Below, piece by piece: positions 36,381 to 45,486 of a DNA stretch of 64,000 nucleotides. Under the pieces are notes generated by a model, which was not told where the DNA came from, ran no database searches, and worked only from the letters and a program-made list of their open reading frames with translations. The stretch is taken from contig SVHM01000005.1 in NCBI GenBank assembly GCA_015055815.1, positions 1 to 64,000 of the forward strand, read 5' to 3'. A program made the translations under genes and the position numbers. Position 1 is the stretch's first letter, and each line of letters starts with the position of its first letter. The DNA comes from Clostridiales bacterium (GTDB taxonomy: Bacteria > Bacillota > Clostridia > Christensenellales > UBA1242).

Positions 36381-36957
36381 AACGCATGTTTCTTGTGTAT
36401 GTAAACACACATCGAGTCCCGAGAGCAATCAAAAAAGCACTCGAATGAGTGCTTGTTTTGGCGCTCCTAAGGAGACCAACAAAAATATATTCAATATGAA
36501 AAAATGATTGACCCACTGCGGTTACAGTGGGAACGGAGTTAAGAAACGCATGTTTCTTGTGTGTGCAATCACACGTCGAGTCCCGAGAAGCAAACAAAAA
36601 GCACTCGATTGAGTGCTTGTTTTGGTGCTCCTAAGGAACCAATAAAAATATATACAATATGAAAAAATAATTGACCCACTGCGGTTACAGTGGGAACGGA
36701 GTTAAGAAACGCATGTTTCTTGTGTGTGCAACACACGTCGAGTCCCGAGAAGCAAACAAAAAGCACTCGGATGAGTGCTTGTTTTGGTGCTCCTAAGGAA
36801 CCAATAAAAATATATACAATATGAAAAAATAATTGACCCACTGCGGTTACAGTGGGAACGGAGTTAAGAAACGCATGTTTCTTGTGTGTACAACACACGT
36901 CGAGTCCCGAGAAGCAAACAAAAAGCACTCGATTGAGTGCTTGTTTTGGTGCTCCCT
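36381..36957. repeat. Tandem ~163-bp repeats downstream of tRNA-Lys(CTT)
   Basis: Three full units (36381-36544, 36545-36707, 36708-36869; 164, 163 and 162 bp) and a fourth that runs into tRNA-Lys. Each unit has, on the minus strand, the tRNA 3' end GGAGCACCA, the terminator hairpin AAGCACTC/GAGTGCTTTTTG, a GTGTG/CACAC hairpin, AAACATGCGTTT, CCCACTG/CAGTGGG and an AT-rich tail that ends in TTCCTTA, a piece of the tRNA 5' end. The ORFs 36331..36597 and 36569..36928 are artefacts of this repeat. Confidence 0.93.
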
Positions 36958-37022
36958 CGGAGACTCGAACTCCGGACCCACTGATTAAGAGTCAGTTGCT
37001 CTACCAACTGAGCTAAGGAAGC
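36947..37022 (-). tRNA. tRNA-Lys (CTT)
   Basis: A 76-nt cloverleaf with anticodon CTT, acceptor GCTTCCT/AGGGAGC and encoded CCA. Its 3' end is repeated in the tandem array that follows. Confidence 0.96.
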
Positions 37023-37042
37023 ATATTTATCTTGACTTTAAT

Positions 37043-37071
37043 AATATACTACAAGAAATTTTATTTGTCAA
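37043..37071 (-). promoter_or_regulatory. Promoter of tRNA-Lys (CTT)
   Basis: TTGACA, 17 bp, TATATT on the minus strand, about 20 bp before the tRNA. The tandem repeats do not carry this promoter. Confidence 0.8.
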
Positions 37072-37113
37072 GATTAAATACCAACTTATTAAAATAATTT
37101 TTTATATGTCAAG

Positions 37114-38394
37114 TCACAACATATACATATCAGTTCTTAAGCATCTAAATTCTAAAAATAATTTTTGATTATTTTCTAATAGTTTATTGAGTTTGATTTT
37201 TTCCATATTTGAAAGCTTATTTGAATAATTTTTTAAACTTTCTTCAATATATTTATTAGCATCATTAAACAAACTATTAATAGCAACCAAAATTTCTTGT
37301 TTATCGTCTTGTTTATAGTCGGTAGAACTGACAAAATTTTTAAAAACTTGCAAAAACGATTTCATTTGCAAAAAATAATCTTCTATATTTTGAAAACTAT
37401 AATTACCCGAACTTTTTAATAATTCAAAGTTTTGACACAAATCATTTGTTTTATTCTTAAACCATTTTAATGTATCAATATAATAAATAGGAATATTATA
37501 ATATTCAGAATGATACAAAGAATTTTTGCCTATTTCATCAAAACAAAGTATATAATCAGGCTTCCTTTTCTCACCTTCCGTGCTTCGCCAAATTAAACCT
37601 TCAGCATATTGCCCAACCATGTTTTTAGATAGTTTATCTGGGGTAAAATATACAGTTGGCGAATAATTTGGCAATCTATCAGAAACATTCCATTCTGTTT
37701 GAATATCACAATTACCTATTGTAATAATATCATCCTTTGTAAGATGATTAAAGCCATAATTTACACATCTATAACCATCACCAACACGACATGCATGTCC
37801 AATAAAATCTTTTGTAACAATAGAGCCAGAAATAGTATTTGAATTACCCCAATTTTTATCCGTAAATAAATACGGTCTATATAGTAGCATTTCTGCATTC
37901 TCAAAATTTGAAAAACCAACAGAAATATTATGTATAAACAGATAAAAATCTTCATTTGTAATATCTACAACATTATCATATTCATTACCATATTTATCTA
38001 CAAATTTTTCTGACGGCGTATAGTACTGAGAAAACTTATTCGCATAATCGTATTTTTCTTTCTCAGCCATTATATCTCTAATATTCAGAAAATACTTATC
38101 TAAATCAATCCCACTACTACATATTTTATAATAAATACCCTTAATTATATTTGCATCTTTACAATTAATTATTAAATATAAATCTTCAGTAATACTTTTT
38201 AAAAAACTATAATTTGACATAAATAAGTCATCATTTTCAAATGCGTATAAAACAGATTTTACAAGCGGAATAATTTCATACTCATGAAAACTAGGAAGTA
38301 GCAAAAGGAGTGATGCATTTCTAGCAACACCAGGAAAACACGTTTCATTAAGATATTTTATATTTCTATCATATATAACTTTATCCATAACCAC
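37114..38394 (-). CDS. Hypothetical protein, 426 aa
   Basis: A large soluble protein with no signal peptide, membrane segment or family that I recognise. The middle third is rich in aromatic and Gly/Asn residues (VGDGYRCVNYGFNHL, RPYLFTDKNWGNSN), and the C-terminal 120 residues look like coiled-coil helices (EESLKNYSNKLSNMEKIKLNKLLEN). It stands alone between the tRNA-Lys repeat array and the broken acyltransferase, in an accessory stretch. Confidence 0.72.
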   Translation of the reverse strand: MVMDKVIYDRNIKYLNETCFPGVARNASLLLLLPSFHEYEIIPLVKSVLYAFENDDLFMSNYSFLKSITEDLYLIINCKDANIIKGIYYKICSSGIDLDKYFLNIRDIMAEKEKYDYANKFSQYYTPSEKFVDKYGNEYDNVVDITNEDFYLFIHNISVGFSNFENAEMLLYRPYLFTDKNWGNSNTISGSIVTKDFIGHACRVGDGYRCVNYGFNHLTKDDIITIGNCDIQTEWNVSDRLPNYSPTVYFTPDKLSKNMVGQYAEGLIWRSTEGEKRKPDYILCFDEIGKNSLYHSEYYNIPIYYIDTLKWFKNKTNDLCQNFELLKSSGNYSFQNIEDYFLQMKSFLQVFKNFVSSTDYKQDDKQEILVAINSLFNDANKYIEESLKNYSNKLSNMEKIKLNKLLENNQKLFLEFRCLRTDMYML

Positions 38395-38491
38395 ATATTC
38401 CTTATTATATATTATATCATATTAAATAACTCAATTCAATAGGCAACAAAAAACCATCAACTATTTAAATGTCATCAAATAAAAGCTGTAT

Positions 38492-38522
38492 AAAAAAAGG
38501 AGTATCAAATTATGACACTCCT
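38492..38522 (-). terminator. Terminator after the acyltransferase pseudogene
   Basis: AGGAGTGTCA/TGATACTCCT followed by T7 on the minus strand. Confidence 0.82.
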
Positions 38523-38540
38523 AAATAAAACTAAACTATA

Positions 38541-39235
38541 TTATTTATCTTGTCTAGTCATACTACCTAGTTCATTCATTCTCTTTAACATATCGTCAGC
38601 AATTTCTTGTTGTGATTTTCCAGTTTTAATAAGTTCAGAATAAAGGACCGGTTTATCAACAATAGTTACTTTTGCTTTTTTATTGCAATATGCACAATAA
38701 ATTGGCAAATCAATCCCTTCTTTATAACAAGTCTTAGCAAAAACCAAAAATCCAGGGTATAAGTGAGTTAGTTCGTCAAAATAGCCATTACTAGAGTCTT
38801 CTGGGAAAAGAACTATGATTGATTATTTTTTATAGCTTCCATGCTTTGTCTTATGGTTTTTCTAAACCTAGCATCCCTATATGTTGATATAAGTCTAAGT
38901 CCCCTATAAAATAACCACGCAAGCGGTGCTGCAATTATACAAAACAATCTCGCACCAAACAAATTCCAATGTTTCTTTTCATGATAATAAGTTTTTGATA
39001 AATATTTATAAACCATAAATATATTAGAGTTCATTTCATAAGTACCCCAAAATCTAAAGTTTAAACCAGAATAAAATTCAAAAGCAAACGGACCTGATGT
39101 TCCCACATGATTACTAATAACTAGTGACCCATCTTTTATTTCTTCACCTAAATATTTAAACTCCGACTTTCTTATAAACAATTTCATGAATGATTTAAGA
39201 CATCTAAACCACCACGACCTTTTAGGATATTTCAT
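38541..39235 (-). pseudogene. PlsC-like acyltransferase, frameshifted
   Basis: Two ORFs (38813..39235 and 38541..38747) are halves of one gene. The first ends ...EAIKNNQS-stop; after a one-base shift near 38817 the reading continues IVLFPEDSSNGYFDELTHLYPGF into FAKTCYKEGIDLPIYCAYCNKK. The N-terminal half has SNHVGTSGPFAF in place of the NHX4D motif and FPED in place of FPEG, as in a divergent clostridial acyltransferase group. One missing base explains it; a sequencing error is the alternative. It lies downstream of the ABC transporter. Confidence 0.82.
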
Positions 39236-39264
39236 AATGTTTCCTTTTCATTAGTATTTTTAAA

Positions 39265-41931
39265 TTATTCACTTCTAAGACATGTTACTGGGTCTTTTTT
39301 AGAAGCGATATAAGCAGGTACAGTTCCCGCAATTGTAGTTAGAATTGTACTTATTACAACAAGTGTTAGCGCATCACCAAATTCCAAAATTGCCATACTA
39401 GTAGTTATTGCTCCACCAGCTACCGCTTTTATAATTGCACTTATTGGGAATGTAAGTACCCAACTGATAAGTACCCCTAAAAGCCCTGAGAAGAAGCCAA
39501 CAAGTATAGTTTCACTATTGAATATTCTAGAAATATCTTTCTTTCTTGCACCAATAGACCTTAGAACACCAATTTCTTTCTTCCTTTCAACAACTGAAGT
39601 ATATGTAATAATTCCAATCATAACAGATGATACAACTAACGAAATTCCAGCAAATGCTATTAGCACGTATGAAATTATATCAATCATTTGCCCCATTGTA
39701 TTTGTTAAAATTTCAGTCATATCTGTATATAGTATATTTTGTTTTGAGCCTTTTTCTGTCTTATTCCAATCTTCAATTAAATTAACTATATTTTGTTTTG
39801 CATCAAAGCTTGTAGGATAAAAACTAATTGACGCTGGCATTTTAGTTACCCCTACACCTTGCAATGCCATATTATATGCTTGTTCATGGGTAATACCCAT
39901 ATTTAATTTATTATTAACAGACAATACTAAGCCTTCATTATTCACACCAACAACGCCACCAGAATATTCCCCAGTCGATTTGAAGATATAATTACCGCTC
40001 ATACCCATCATAGCCATTTCTGATACATCAATCGTATATATCCATGGAAGCTCAATATTATAAACCAAATCTCCAGTAATACCATTATCAATATTTGTTT
40101 GTATTCTCTTCTCTGCTTCTTTAACAATTTTAGAATTAGTCGCATTTTCGTTATAAAGTTCTCTTAAAGAACTTGTATAAACAAGTCCCGATGATAAAAT
40201 TTCAGTTTCTACATTATCTTTTACTCTTAAAACACCCGAAATTTTTAGTTTTAACAATCCATCATTTTTAACATCAAAATCATCTAGATTTTTCGCATCA
40301 TTAAACAATTGTTGATATTTTAATTGATTATTAGAAATATTATCAGGTATAGTATCAAAACTCAAACCATTGAAATCATCATCATAAATAGCATTGTTTA
40401 ATGCCAAAACATATTCACATTTATCAACAATATCTACATACTTTATTTCTGCATATTTACCACTTTCAGTATCAACTTCGTATGGCAATCCAAGATATTG
40501 TGCAACCTTTATATCTACCTTATTTTCACTATCTACTACAAGCATAAGTTCATTAGGTTTGGAAGAATAGTTTCCCGCAACTATTTCGTAATTTTCTAAT
40601 ATCCAATCTTTTTCATCTAGTATTTCATAAACAGTTGATGAAGAAGACCCCATTACACTAAGTGACCCTGTATTTTGTATTGGAGTTACAATACCTTTAC
40701 TTTTAGTCAACATTTTAATAGGTAAATTATAATCATATTGAATAGCATTTAAATCTTTATTACTTTTTTTCTTATCGTTTTCAACATAATCATCTACATA
40801 TTTAACAAAATCTTCGCTAAACAAATTCAAATGTCCCAAGTCTTCCATCATAGAAGCGGTGTCATATATTCCAAGTGCATCATCTGAAGTTTCTTTATTC
40901 AATTCACCCACAGCATTAGATAGTCCGCCATTTTTAATAGCATCCATATTAGCCGCCACCATACCAATATTTAATGGATAACCACCCAATGTATCCGATT
41001 GAAGATTGTTTATATAATTACTAAAACCCGAACTAACGGCAAGTACTAGCGCTATACCAATTATTCCAATTGAACCAGCTAAACTTTCAACAATTGTTTT
41101 ACCCTTTTTTGACCAAAGATTTTTTAAAGACAAATTAAATGCAGTACCATAACCCATAGCCGATTTAATTTTCTTTTTCTTTTTTCTCTCTTTTTCTTTT
41201 ACATCTTTCTTTTCGTATGTAACTTTATCTTCAGCAATCTCTTCTTCACTTGGAATATATGGATTGGTATCATGTTTAACTTCGCCATCTAGAATACTGA
41301 TAATTCTTGTTGAGTACATATTCGCAAGATCTTCGTTATGGGTAACCATAATAATCAAATACTTATCTGATATCTTTTTAAGAATATCCATTACTTGAAC
41401 ACTTGTTTCACTATCTAACGCACCCGTTGGTTCATCAGCAAGTATTATCTTTGGCTCATTAACAATTGCCCTTGCAATTGCAACTCTTTGCATTTGTCCA
41501 CCAGATAATTGATTTGGTTTTTTCTTAATTTGGTCATCAAGCCCAACTTCTTTTAATGCTTTTAATGCTCTTTTTCTTTTTTCCTTCTTATTAAGCCCTG
41601 CAATACTTAAAGCAAGTTCAACGTTTTCAAGAATGCTTAAATGTCCAATAAGATTATATGATTGAAAAACAAAACCAATATAATGATTTCTATATGCGTC
41701 CCAATCTTTATCTTTATACTCCTTTGTCGATACACCATTGATAACTATATCTCCCGAAGTATATTTGTCTAGACCACCAATAATATTAAGCATAGTTGTT
41801 TTTCCACAACCAGATGGTCCTAGTATAGACACAAATTCACTATTTCTAAAATTAATAGATACTGATTTTAAAGCATGAACTACTGAACTGGTTGTAGCAT
41901 AATCTTTAACTATGTTTTTTATTTGTATCAT
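39265..41931 (-). CDS. MacB/FtsX-type ABC transporter, ATPase-permease fusion
   Basis: An 888-residue fusion. Residues 1-230 are an ABC ATPase (Walker A GPSGCGKT, signature LSGGQMQ, Walker B LADEPTGALDSE, H-loop THNED). After a Lys/Glu linker comes a membrane segment (GIIGIALVLAVSSGFSNYI), a ~430-residue extracytoplasmic domain and three C-terminal membrane helices with the FtsX core (RKKEIGVLRSIGARKKDISRIF). MacB-type systems act as mechanotransmission exporters for peptides or lipoproteins; this substrate is unknown. Confidence 0.93.
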   Translation of the reverse strand: MIQIKNIVKDYATTSSVVHALKSVSINFRNSEFVSILGPSGCGKTTMLNIIGGLDKYTSGDIVINGVSTKEYKDKDWDAYRNHYIGFVFQSYNLIGHLSILENVELALSIAGLNKKEKRKRALKALKEVGLDDQIKKKPNQLSGGQMQRVAIARAIVNEPKIILADEPTGALDSETSVQVMDILKKISDKYLIIMVTHNEDLANMYSTRIISILDGEVKHDTNPYIPSEEEIAEDKVTYEKKDVKEKERKKKKKIKSAMGYGTAFNLSLKNLWSKKGKTIVESLAGSIGIIGIALVLAVSSGFSNYINNLQSDTLGGYPLNIGMVAANMDAIKNGGLSNAVGELNKETSDDALGIYDTASMMEDLGHLNLFSEDFVKYVDDYVENDKKKSNKDLNAIQYDYNLPIKMLTKSKGIVTPIQNTGSLSVMGSSSSTVYEILDEKDWILENYEIVAGNYSSKPNELMLVVDSENKVDIKVAQYLGLPYEVDTESGKYAEIKYVDIVDKCEYVLALNNAIYDDDFNGLSFDTIPDNISNNQLKYQQLFNDAKNLDDFDVKNDGLLKLKISGVLRVKDNVETEILSSGLVYTSSLRELYNENATNSKIVKEAEKRIQTNIDNGITGDLVYNIELPWIYTIDVSEMAMMGMSGNYIFKSTGEYSGGVVGVNNEGLVLSVNNKLNMGITHEQAYNMALQGVGVTKMPASISFYPTSFDAKQNIVNLIEDWNKTEKGSKQNILYTDMTEILTNTMGQMIDIISYVLIAFAGISLVVSSVMIGIITYTSVVERKKEIGVLRSIGARKKDISRIFNSETILVGFFSGLLGVLISWVLTFPISAIIKAVAGGAITTSMAILEFGDALTLVVISTILTTIAGTVPAYIASKKDPVTCLRSE

Positions 41932-42060
41932 TTCCTATCCCCTTAAACTTTTATTTAACATTATATTAAAATTAAATTTAATTAATTACTACTTATTACA
42001 TGCTATTTTATTAATATATCACTAATTTTTTAGTCGGTCAATTAATTTTAAAGCACCACA

Positions 42061-42098
42061 AAAAAATACGACTTGATATTATATATAATATCAAATCG
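42061..42098 (-). terminator. Terminator after the 129-aa gene
   Basis: CGATTTGATATTAT/ATAATATCAAGTCG with T7 on the minus strand. Confidence 0.75.
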
Positions 42099-42105
42099 CA
42101 TATAT

Positions 42106-42495
42106 TTATTTCCCTTCACTTTCAAAAATATCATTTAATGTAATTTGACTTTCGTCTTCTTCTAACTTTAAATTACTTGCTGTTTCTTTATCGGCAAAAT
42201 AACTTTCAGCAAGTGCTGGTGAAATTTCATACATGTTATCGTAGATAAACTTATGCCAACTTGAAAAATCGCTCCTATCATCAATTGTAGAGCCAAACGA
42301 ATAATCATCTACCCAAAATAAATCTGACGCATAATGACCATTTGGTGCTCTATATTTAACCTGATAAGCCCTATAGCCTTCACTTTTATTTGTTGTTTTA
42401 CTTGCCATAAAGTCTATATTGTATTCTTTGGCTATAAACATTAAAATTTTTAAATTAATTTGACCTTCTTTTTTGCCTAGTTTTTCAATATACAT
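42106..42495 (-). CDS. Hypothetical protein, 129 aa
   Basis: A small soluble acidic protein with an aromatic centre (YRAYQVKYRAPNGHYASDLFWVDDY) and a helical acidic tail. I recognise no family. It is monocistronic with a terminator. Confidence 0.65.
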   Translation of the reverse strand: MYIEKLGKKEGQINLKILMFIAKEYNIDFMASKTTNKSEGYRAYQVKYRAPNGHYASDLFWVDDYSFGSTIDDRSDFSSWHKFIYDNMYEISPALAESYFADKETASNLKLEEDESQITLNDIFESEGK

Positions 42496-42568
42496 AATTA
42501 ACCTTCCTTGTACATAAAGATTATATCATGAAACTGAAAAATGTCAATACCCGCCTATTTTAAAACTT

Positions 42569-43090
42569 TTAGTCTACATAATAAACATAATTATCTTTTC
42601 TAGGAATTGGAGTGTTTAATTCAACATCTGAATAGCCTAAAATACAACTTCCAATACCTTCATATTCGCCATCTATACCAAGTGATTTAAGTAAATTTTT
42701 ACCATATGATGTTTCAAATATTTCTTTTGCATGATGTATCCAACAAGCACCAAGTCCAATTGAATGACATTCAAGTAACATATTTTCTATAACAACACTC
42801 CCATCATATACATGAGTAGAAACTGACTTATCTGCAAGAACTACAAGTACAACTGGTGCACCATAAAATGGGTCTCTATCTACACCCCGAAAATCTGCTA
42901 AAATTTTCGATAAATCATCCCTAATTTGTTTATTTTTTATAGCAAGAATTATTGGTGCTTGTTTATTTTTTCCAGACGGAGCATATATACCGGCTTTTAT
43001 TACTTTATTAATTTCTTCATCACTAGGCATAGTTTCTTTGTATTTCTTAACACTTCTACGTGAAACTATTGTATTTAAAATATCTTCCAT
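42569..43090 (-). CDS. Nitroreductase family protein
   Basis: A 173-residue FMN-dependent nitroreductase-type oxidoreductase. The N-terminal FMN phosphate site is SRRSVKKYKETMPS, followed by IYAPSGKNKQ, and GLGACWIHHA lies in the FMN-binding half. Substrate unknown; family members reduce nitro compounds, quinones or flavins. Confidence 0.88.
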   Translation of the reverse strand: MEDILNTIVSRRSVKKYKETMPSDEEINKVIKAGIYAPSGKNKQAPIILAIKNKQIRDDLSKILADFRGVDRDPFYGAPVVLVVLADKSVSTHVYDGSVVIENMLLECHSIGLGACWIHHAKEIFETSYGKNLLKSLGIDGEYEGIGSCILGYSDVELNTPIPRKDNYVYYVD

Positions 43091-43192
43091 TTCTTCTCCT
43101 TATATCTTAACAATATATGAAATAATATATAATTTTGTTAATCAATATTTAGTATTATACCAAACAACACACAAATTAAAAAACAATTATTA

Positions 43193-43224
43193 AAAAAATA
43201 AGCACCAATTTATTAGTACTTATT
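43193..43224 (-). terminator. Terminator after the 332-aa gene
   Basis: AATAAGTACTAAT/ATTGGTGCTTATT with T7 on the minus strand. Confidence 0.65.
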
Positions 43225-43227
43225 AAT

Positions 43228-44226
43228 TTACATTCCTAATTCTCTACCCAATGTGTTTTGGTTATAATCCCAAAGTCTTGAAAAAGGCTCTACTACTAAT
43301 TTTTTATCACTTTTAAAATATGGATTTTTACAAATTTCACTTATTTTACTAGGCAAATCATAAGCTAACGCATGTCTTAAAATTTCTATATTCTCATCAC
43401 TTAAAACACCGTCTGTTACAAGATTTAAAAGGGAACGCATTCTTTTATCATAAGTCAAAAAATCTAAATGTTCACTAGGTGTATATGACGAATACTCACT
43501 CTTTGTTATAAACTCATCAAAGTCTTTATCCGTTAAAATTCTCTCATAGCTTAAAATATCCATATATTCCATATCTATTGGAATAACTCCTTGATATTTA
43601 TCTTCCCCTTCTTTTTTATAAAAAATAAAGTTAGCAGTATGTCTATCACATTCAGTCCTAAGTTCATCTAGTAAATACATATTAACATACTCGTCAAAAC
43701 ACTCTTTAGTCATATAATTTAAAAAAACATCTTTTATTTCTTTATTATATAACATTTCCCATTTTTTGTTTTCAAAAAAATCTTTCCATGATTTATTACT
43801 ATAAGGGAAAGTGTAATATTTATCAAAAGCTTTCTCTAAAACATCATAAGCACATACACATTCGTATCCCGGAATATTAAGTGCGTTTTTAGTAGCGGTA
43901 TATAATTTATTTGCAATATATTTATTGCCTTTGCTACGAATTATTTTATCTTTATCATTAGCAGTCATAACATGAATATTTGGAGTAATTAACCCAACAT
44001 TATTATACATCTCACTACTAGCAATTTCAACTATCCTACAATAGTCAGACATAATCTTTCTATAGTACTCAATGTCATCAACATTTATAACTCTAACCCT
44101 ACCACGCCTTTGACTTTTATTTGTTATATTTATTCTATCTGACAACATTCTAACGACATTATTTCGTTTGGGCAAACTGTCCCAAAGTTCTTTATCTTCA
44201 AAATATTTCTTTACATCTTCATTCAT
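43228..44226 (-). CDS. Hypothetical protein with HipA/PI-kinase-like catalytic motif
   Basis: A 332-residue protein. Near residue 195 it has ECDRHTANFIFY and about 20 residues later VIPIDMEYMD. A DRHxxN catalytic loop followed by an (I)D metal-binding segment is the pattern of HipA and PI-kinase-like folds. No clear nucleotide-binding Lys motif was identified, so this is a fold-level guess. It is divergent from the transglutaminase-like gene at 44378. Confidence 0.55.
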   Translation of the reverse strand: MNEDVKKYFEDKELWDSLPKRNNVVRMLSDRINITNKSQRRGRVRVINVDDIEYYRKIMSDYCRIVEIASSEMYNNVGLITPNIHVMTANDKDKIIRSKGNKYIANKLYTATKNALNIPGYECVCAYDVLEKAFDKYYTFPYSNKSWKDFFENKKWEMLYNKEIKDVFLNYMTKECFDEYVNMYLLDELRTECDRHTANFIFYKKEGEDKYQGVIPIDMEYMDILSYERILTDKDFDEFITKSEYSSYTPSEHLDFLTYDKRMRSLLNLVTDGVLSDENIEILRHALAYDLPSKISEICKNPYFKSDKKLVVEPFSRLWDYNQNTLGRELGM

Positions 44227-44325
44227 AATTTCTTCCCTACAAAATTATATCACACTGAAAAAATCATTTCAAGACCGTTTTTAAAATCAATTTATCTACA
44301 TTCCATATAAAAAACTATTTTTACC

Positions 44326-44354
44326 TTGATTATTTTAAAAAACTTAGTTATAAT
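44326..44354 (+). promoter_or_regulatory. Promoter of the transglutaminase-like gene
   Basis: TTGATT, 17 bp, TATAAT, followed by AAGGAG before the ATG. Confidence 0.78.
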
Positions 44355-44377
44355 CATAAAAAACAAGGAGAAACATA

Positions 44378-45112
44378 ATGCCTAATTACAATGAAATGTC
44401 ACCCGAAGACATGCAAAGAATTTACACATACAACAATCTTCGAAGAGCTAGACTTTTAAATAGAGCCAATAAACTTTCTACAGATAAAGAAAAAGCTCAA
44501 TTCATTGTAGATTATTTTACTAATAATTTACCAAAAAATATTATTGCAGAAATTGATGATGTAGAAGAAAAGGATGTTGTAAATTTTACTTACGATTATA
44601 GCTATGTAAAAGGTGGAGAAACTCCATTTGCTAGAAAACAACAACGAATAAAATATCCTTTGGGACACGGAATGACACTTTCTTGTGTTGATAGAGACTT
44701 TGATGTGGATGGCAGACCAAAAATTTATCCAACCATATTCTCTCTAAAATCTGGCACATGCGTAATGTTTGCTCATGAGATAAAAAGACTTTTATCAAGC
44801 CTTAATATCAACTGTCAAATAATTGAAACAGAGCATGGCGTTGACTGTTATGACCACTTTGATGGTATGGATACACAAGGCAACAAAATAAATGTTAATA
44901 CTATAAAGAAAATAAAACACGCATACAATATAATTGAGTTAGACGGAAAACAAATAAAAATTGATATTGCCGGATATCTAACTGCAAATGATTACAACAA
45001 CAATCATCCACTAGGTAAAAGTCACCCAATTGACCCCACCAAGTTTTGTATGACAGAAGATATAAGCCATAATCAGTTTGAAGAAGTTTCATCTAATAGT
45101 ATTATAGATTAA
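44378..45112 (+). CDS. Transglutaminase-like cysteine protease-fold protein
   Basis: A 244-residue cytosolic protein. The triad fits a transglutaminase-like domain: Cys in SGTCVMFAHEIKRLLSSL, His in KHAYNIIELDGK and Asp in IKIDIAGY, with spacing and flanking residues as in that superfamily. The N-terminus is helical. Activity may be proteolytic or transfer; substrate unknown. It is monocistronic with a good promoter and a terminator. Confidence 0.7.
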   Translation: MPNYNEMSPEDMQRIYTYNNLRRARLLNRANKLSTDKEKAQFIVDYFTNNLPKNIIAEIDDVEEKDVVNFTYDYSYVKGGETPFARKQQRIKYPLGHGMTLSCVDRDFDVDGRPKIYPTIFSLKSGTCVMFAHEIKRLLSSLNINCQIIETEHGVDCYDHFDGMDTQGNKINVNTIKKIKHAYNIIELDGKQIKIDIAGYLTANDYNNNHPLGKSHPIDPTKFCMTEDISHNQFEEVSSNSIID

Positions 45113-45145
45113 AAAAAGTTAGGCACGTAAAACCTAACTTTTTTT
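45111..45145 (+). terminator. Bidirectional terminator between convergent genes
   Basis: AGTTAGG, a 9-nt loop, CCTAACTTTTTTT, with an A7 run on the other side. Confidence 0.85.
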
Positions 45146-45162
45146 AATTTTCAATATGCAAA

Positions 45163-45387
45163 TTACATATTACCATTTCTATCTCTAATAGAAATAAAGC
45201 CCCTAGTTAAAATCTTAAAGATTAAATATAGAGTTGACAACAATACTAGTATATAAATTATTATAGAACCAGCATTATATCCACCGAATATCCATTCAAC
45301 AAGATTAAATCTAAAAATTCCAACTAGTCCCCAATTTAAGCCACCAATGAATAAAATAATTAAACTTAAAATATCTAAAATTAACAT
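45163..45387 (-). CDS. DUF378 small membrane protein
   Basis: About 74 residues from the ATG at 45387, which follows AAAGGAG; the track start adds 17 residues. Two membrane helices with the DUF378 hallmark FIGGLNWGLVGIF. The function is unknown. Confidence 0.88.
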   Translation of the reverse strand: MLILDILSLIILFIGGLNWGLVGIFRFNLVEWIFGGYNAGSIIIYILVLLSTLYLIFKILTRGFISIRDRNGNM

Positions 45388-45436
45388 AACTTTCTTCTCC
45401 TTTAGTTTAGTTTGTTCAGAAATATAAAAAAAATAC

Positions 45437-45469
45437 AAAAAAAGAAATACTAATCAATTTAGTATTTCT
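45437..45469 (-). terminator. Terminator after the His-rich DUF3592 gene
   Basis: AGAAATACTA/TAGTATTTCT with T7 on the minus strand. Confidence 0.8.
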
Positions 45470-45486
45470 CAAATTACTTTCTTATA

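Noticed and set aside
36331-36928. Two minus-strand ORFs with repeated HKKHAFLNSVPTVTAVGQ
   Set aside because: They are translations of the tandem tRNA-Lys repeat and lack ribosome-binding sites; the protein repeat follows from the DNA repeat.
36381-36957. CRISPR array
   Set aside because: Whole units are repeated with no unique spacers, unit length is about 163 bp, and there are no cas genes.
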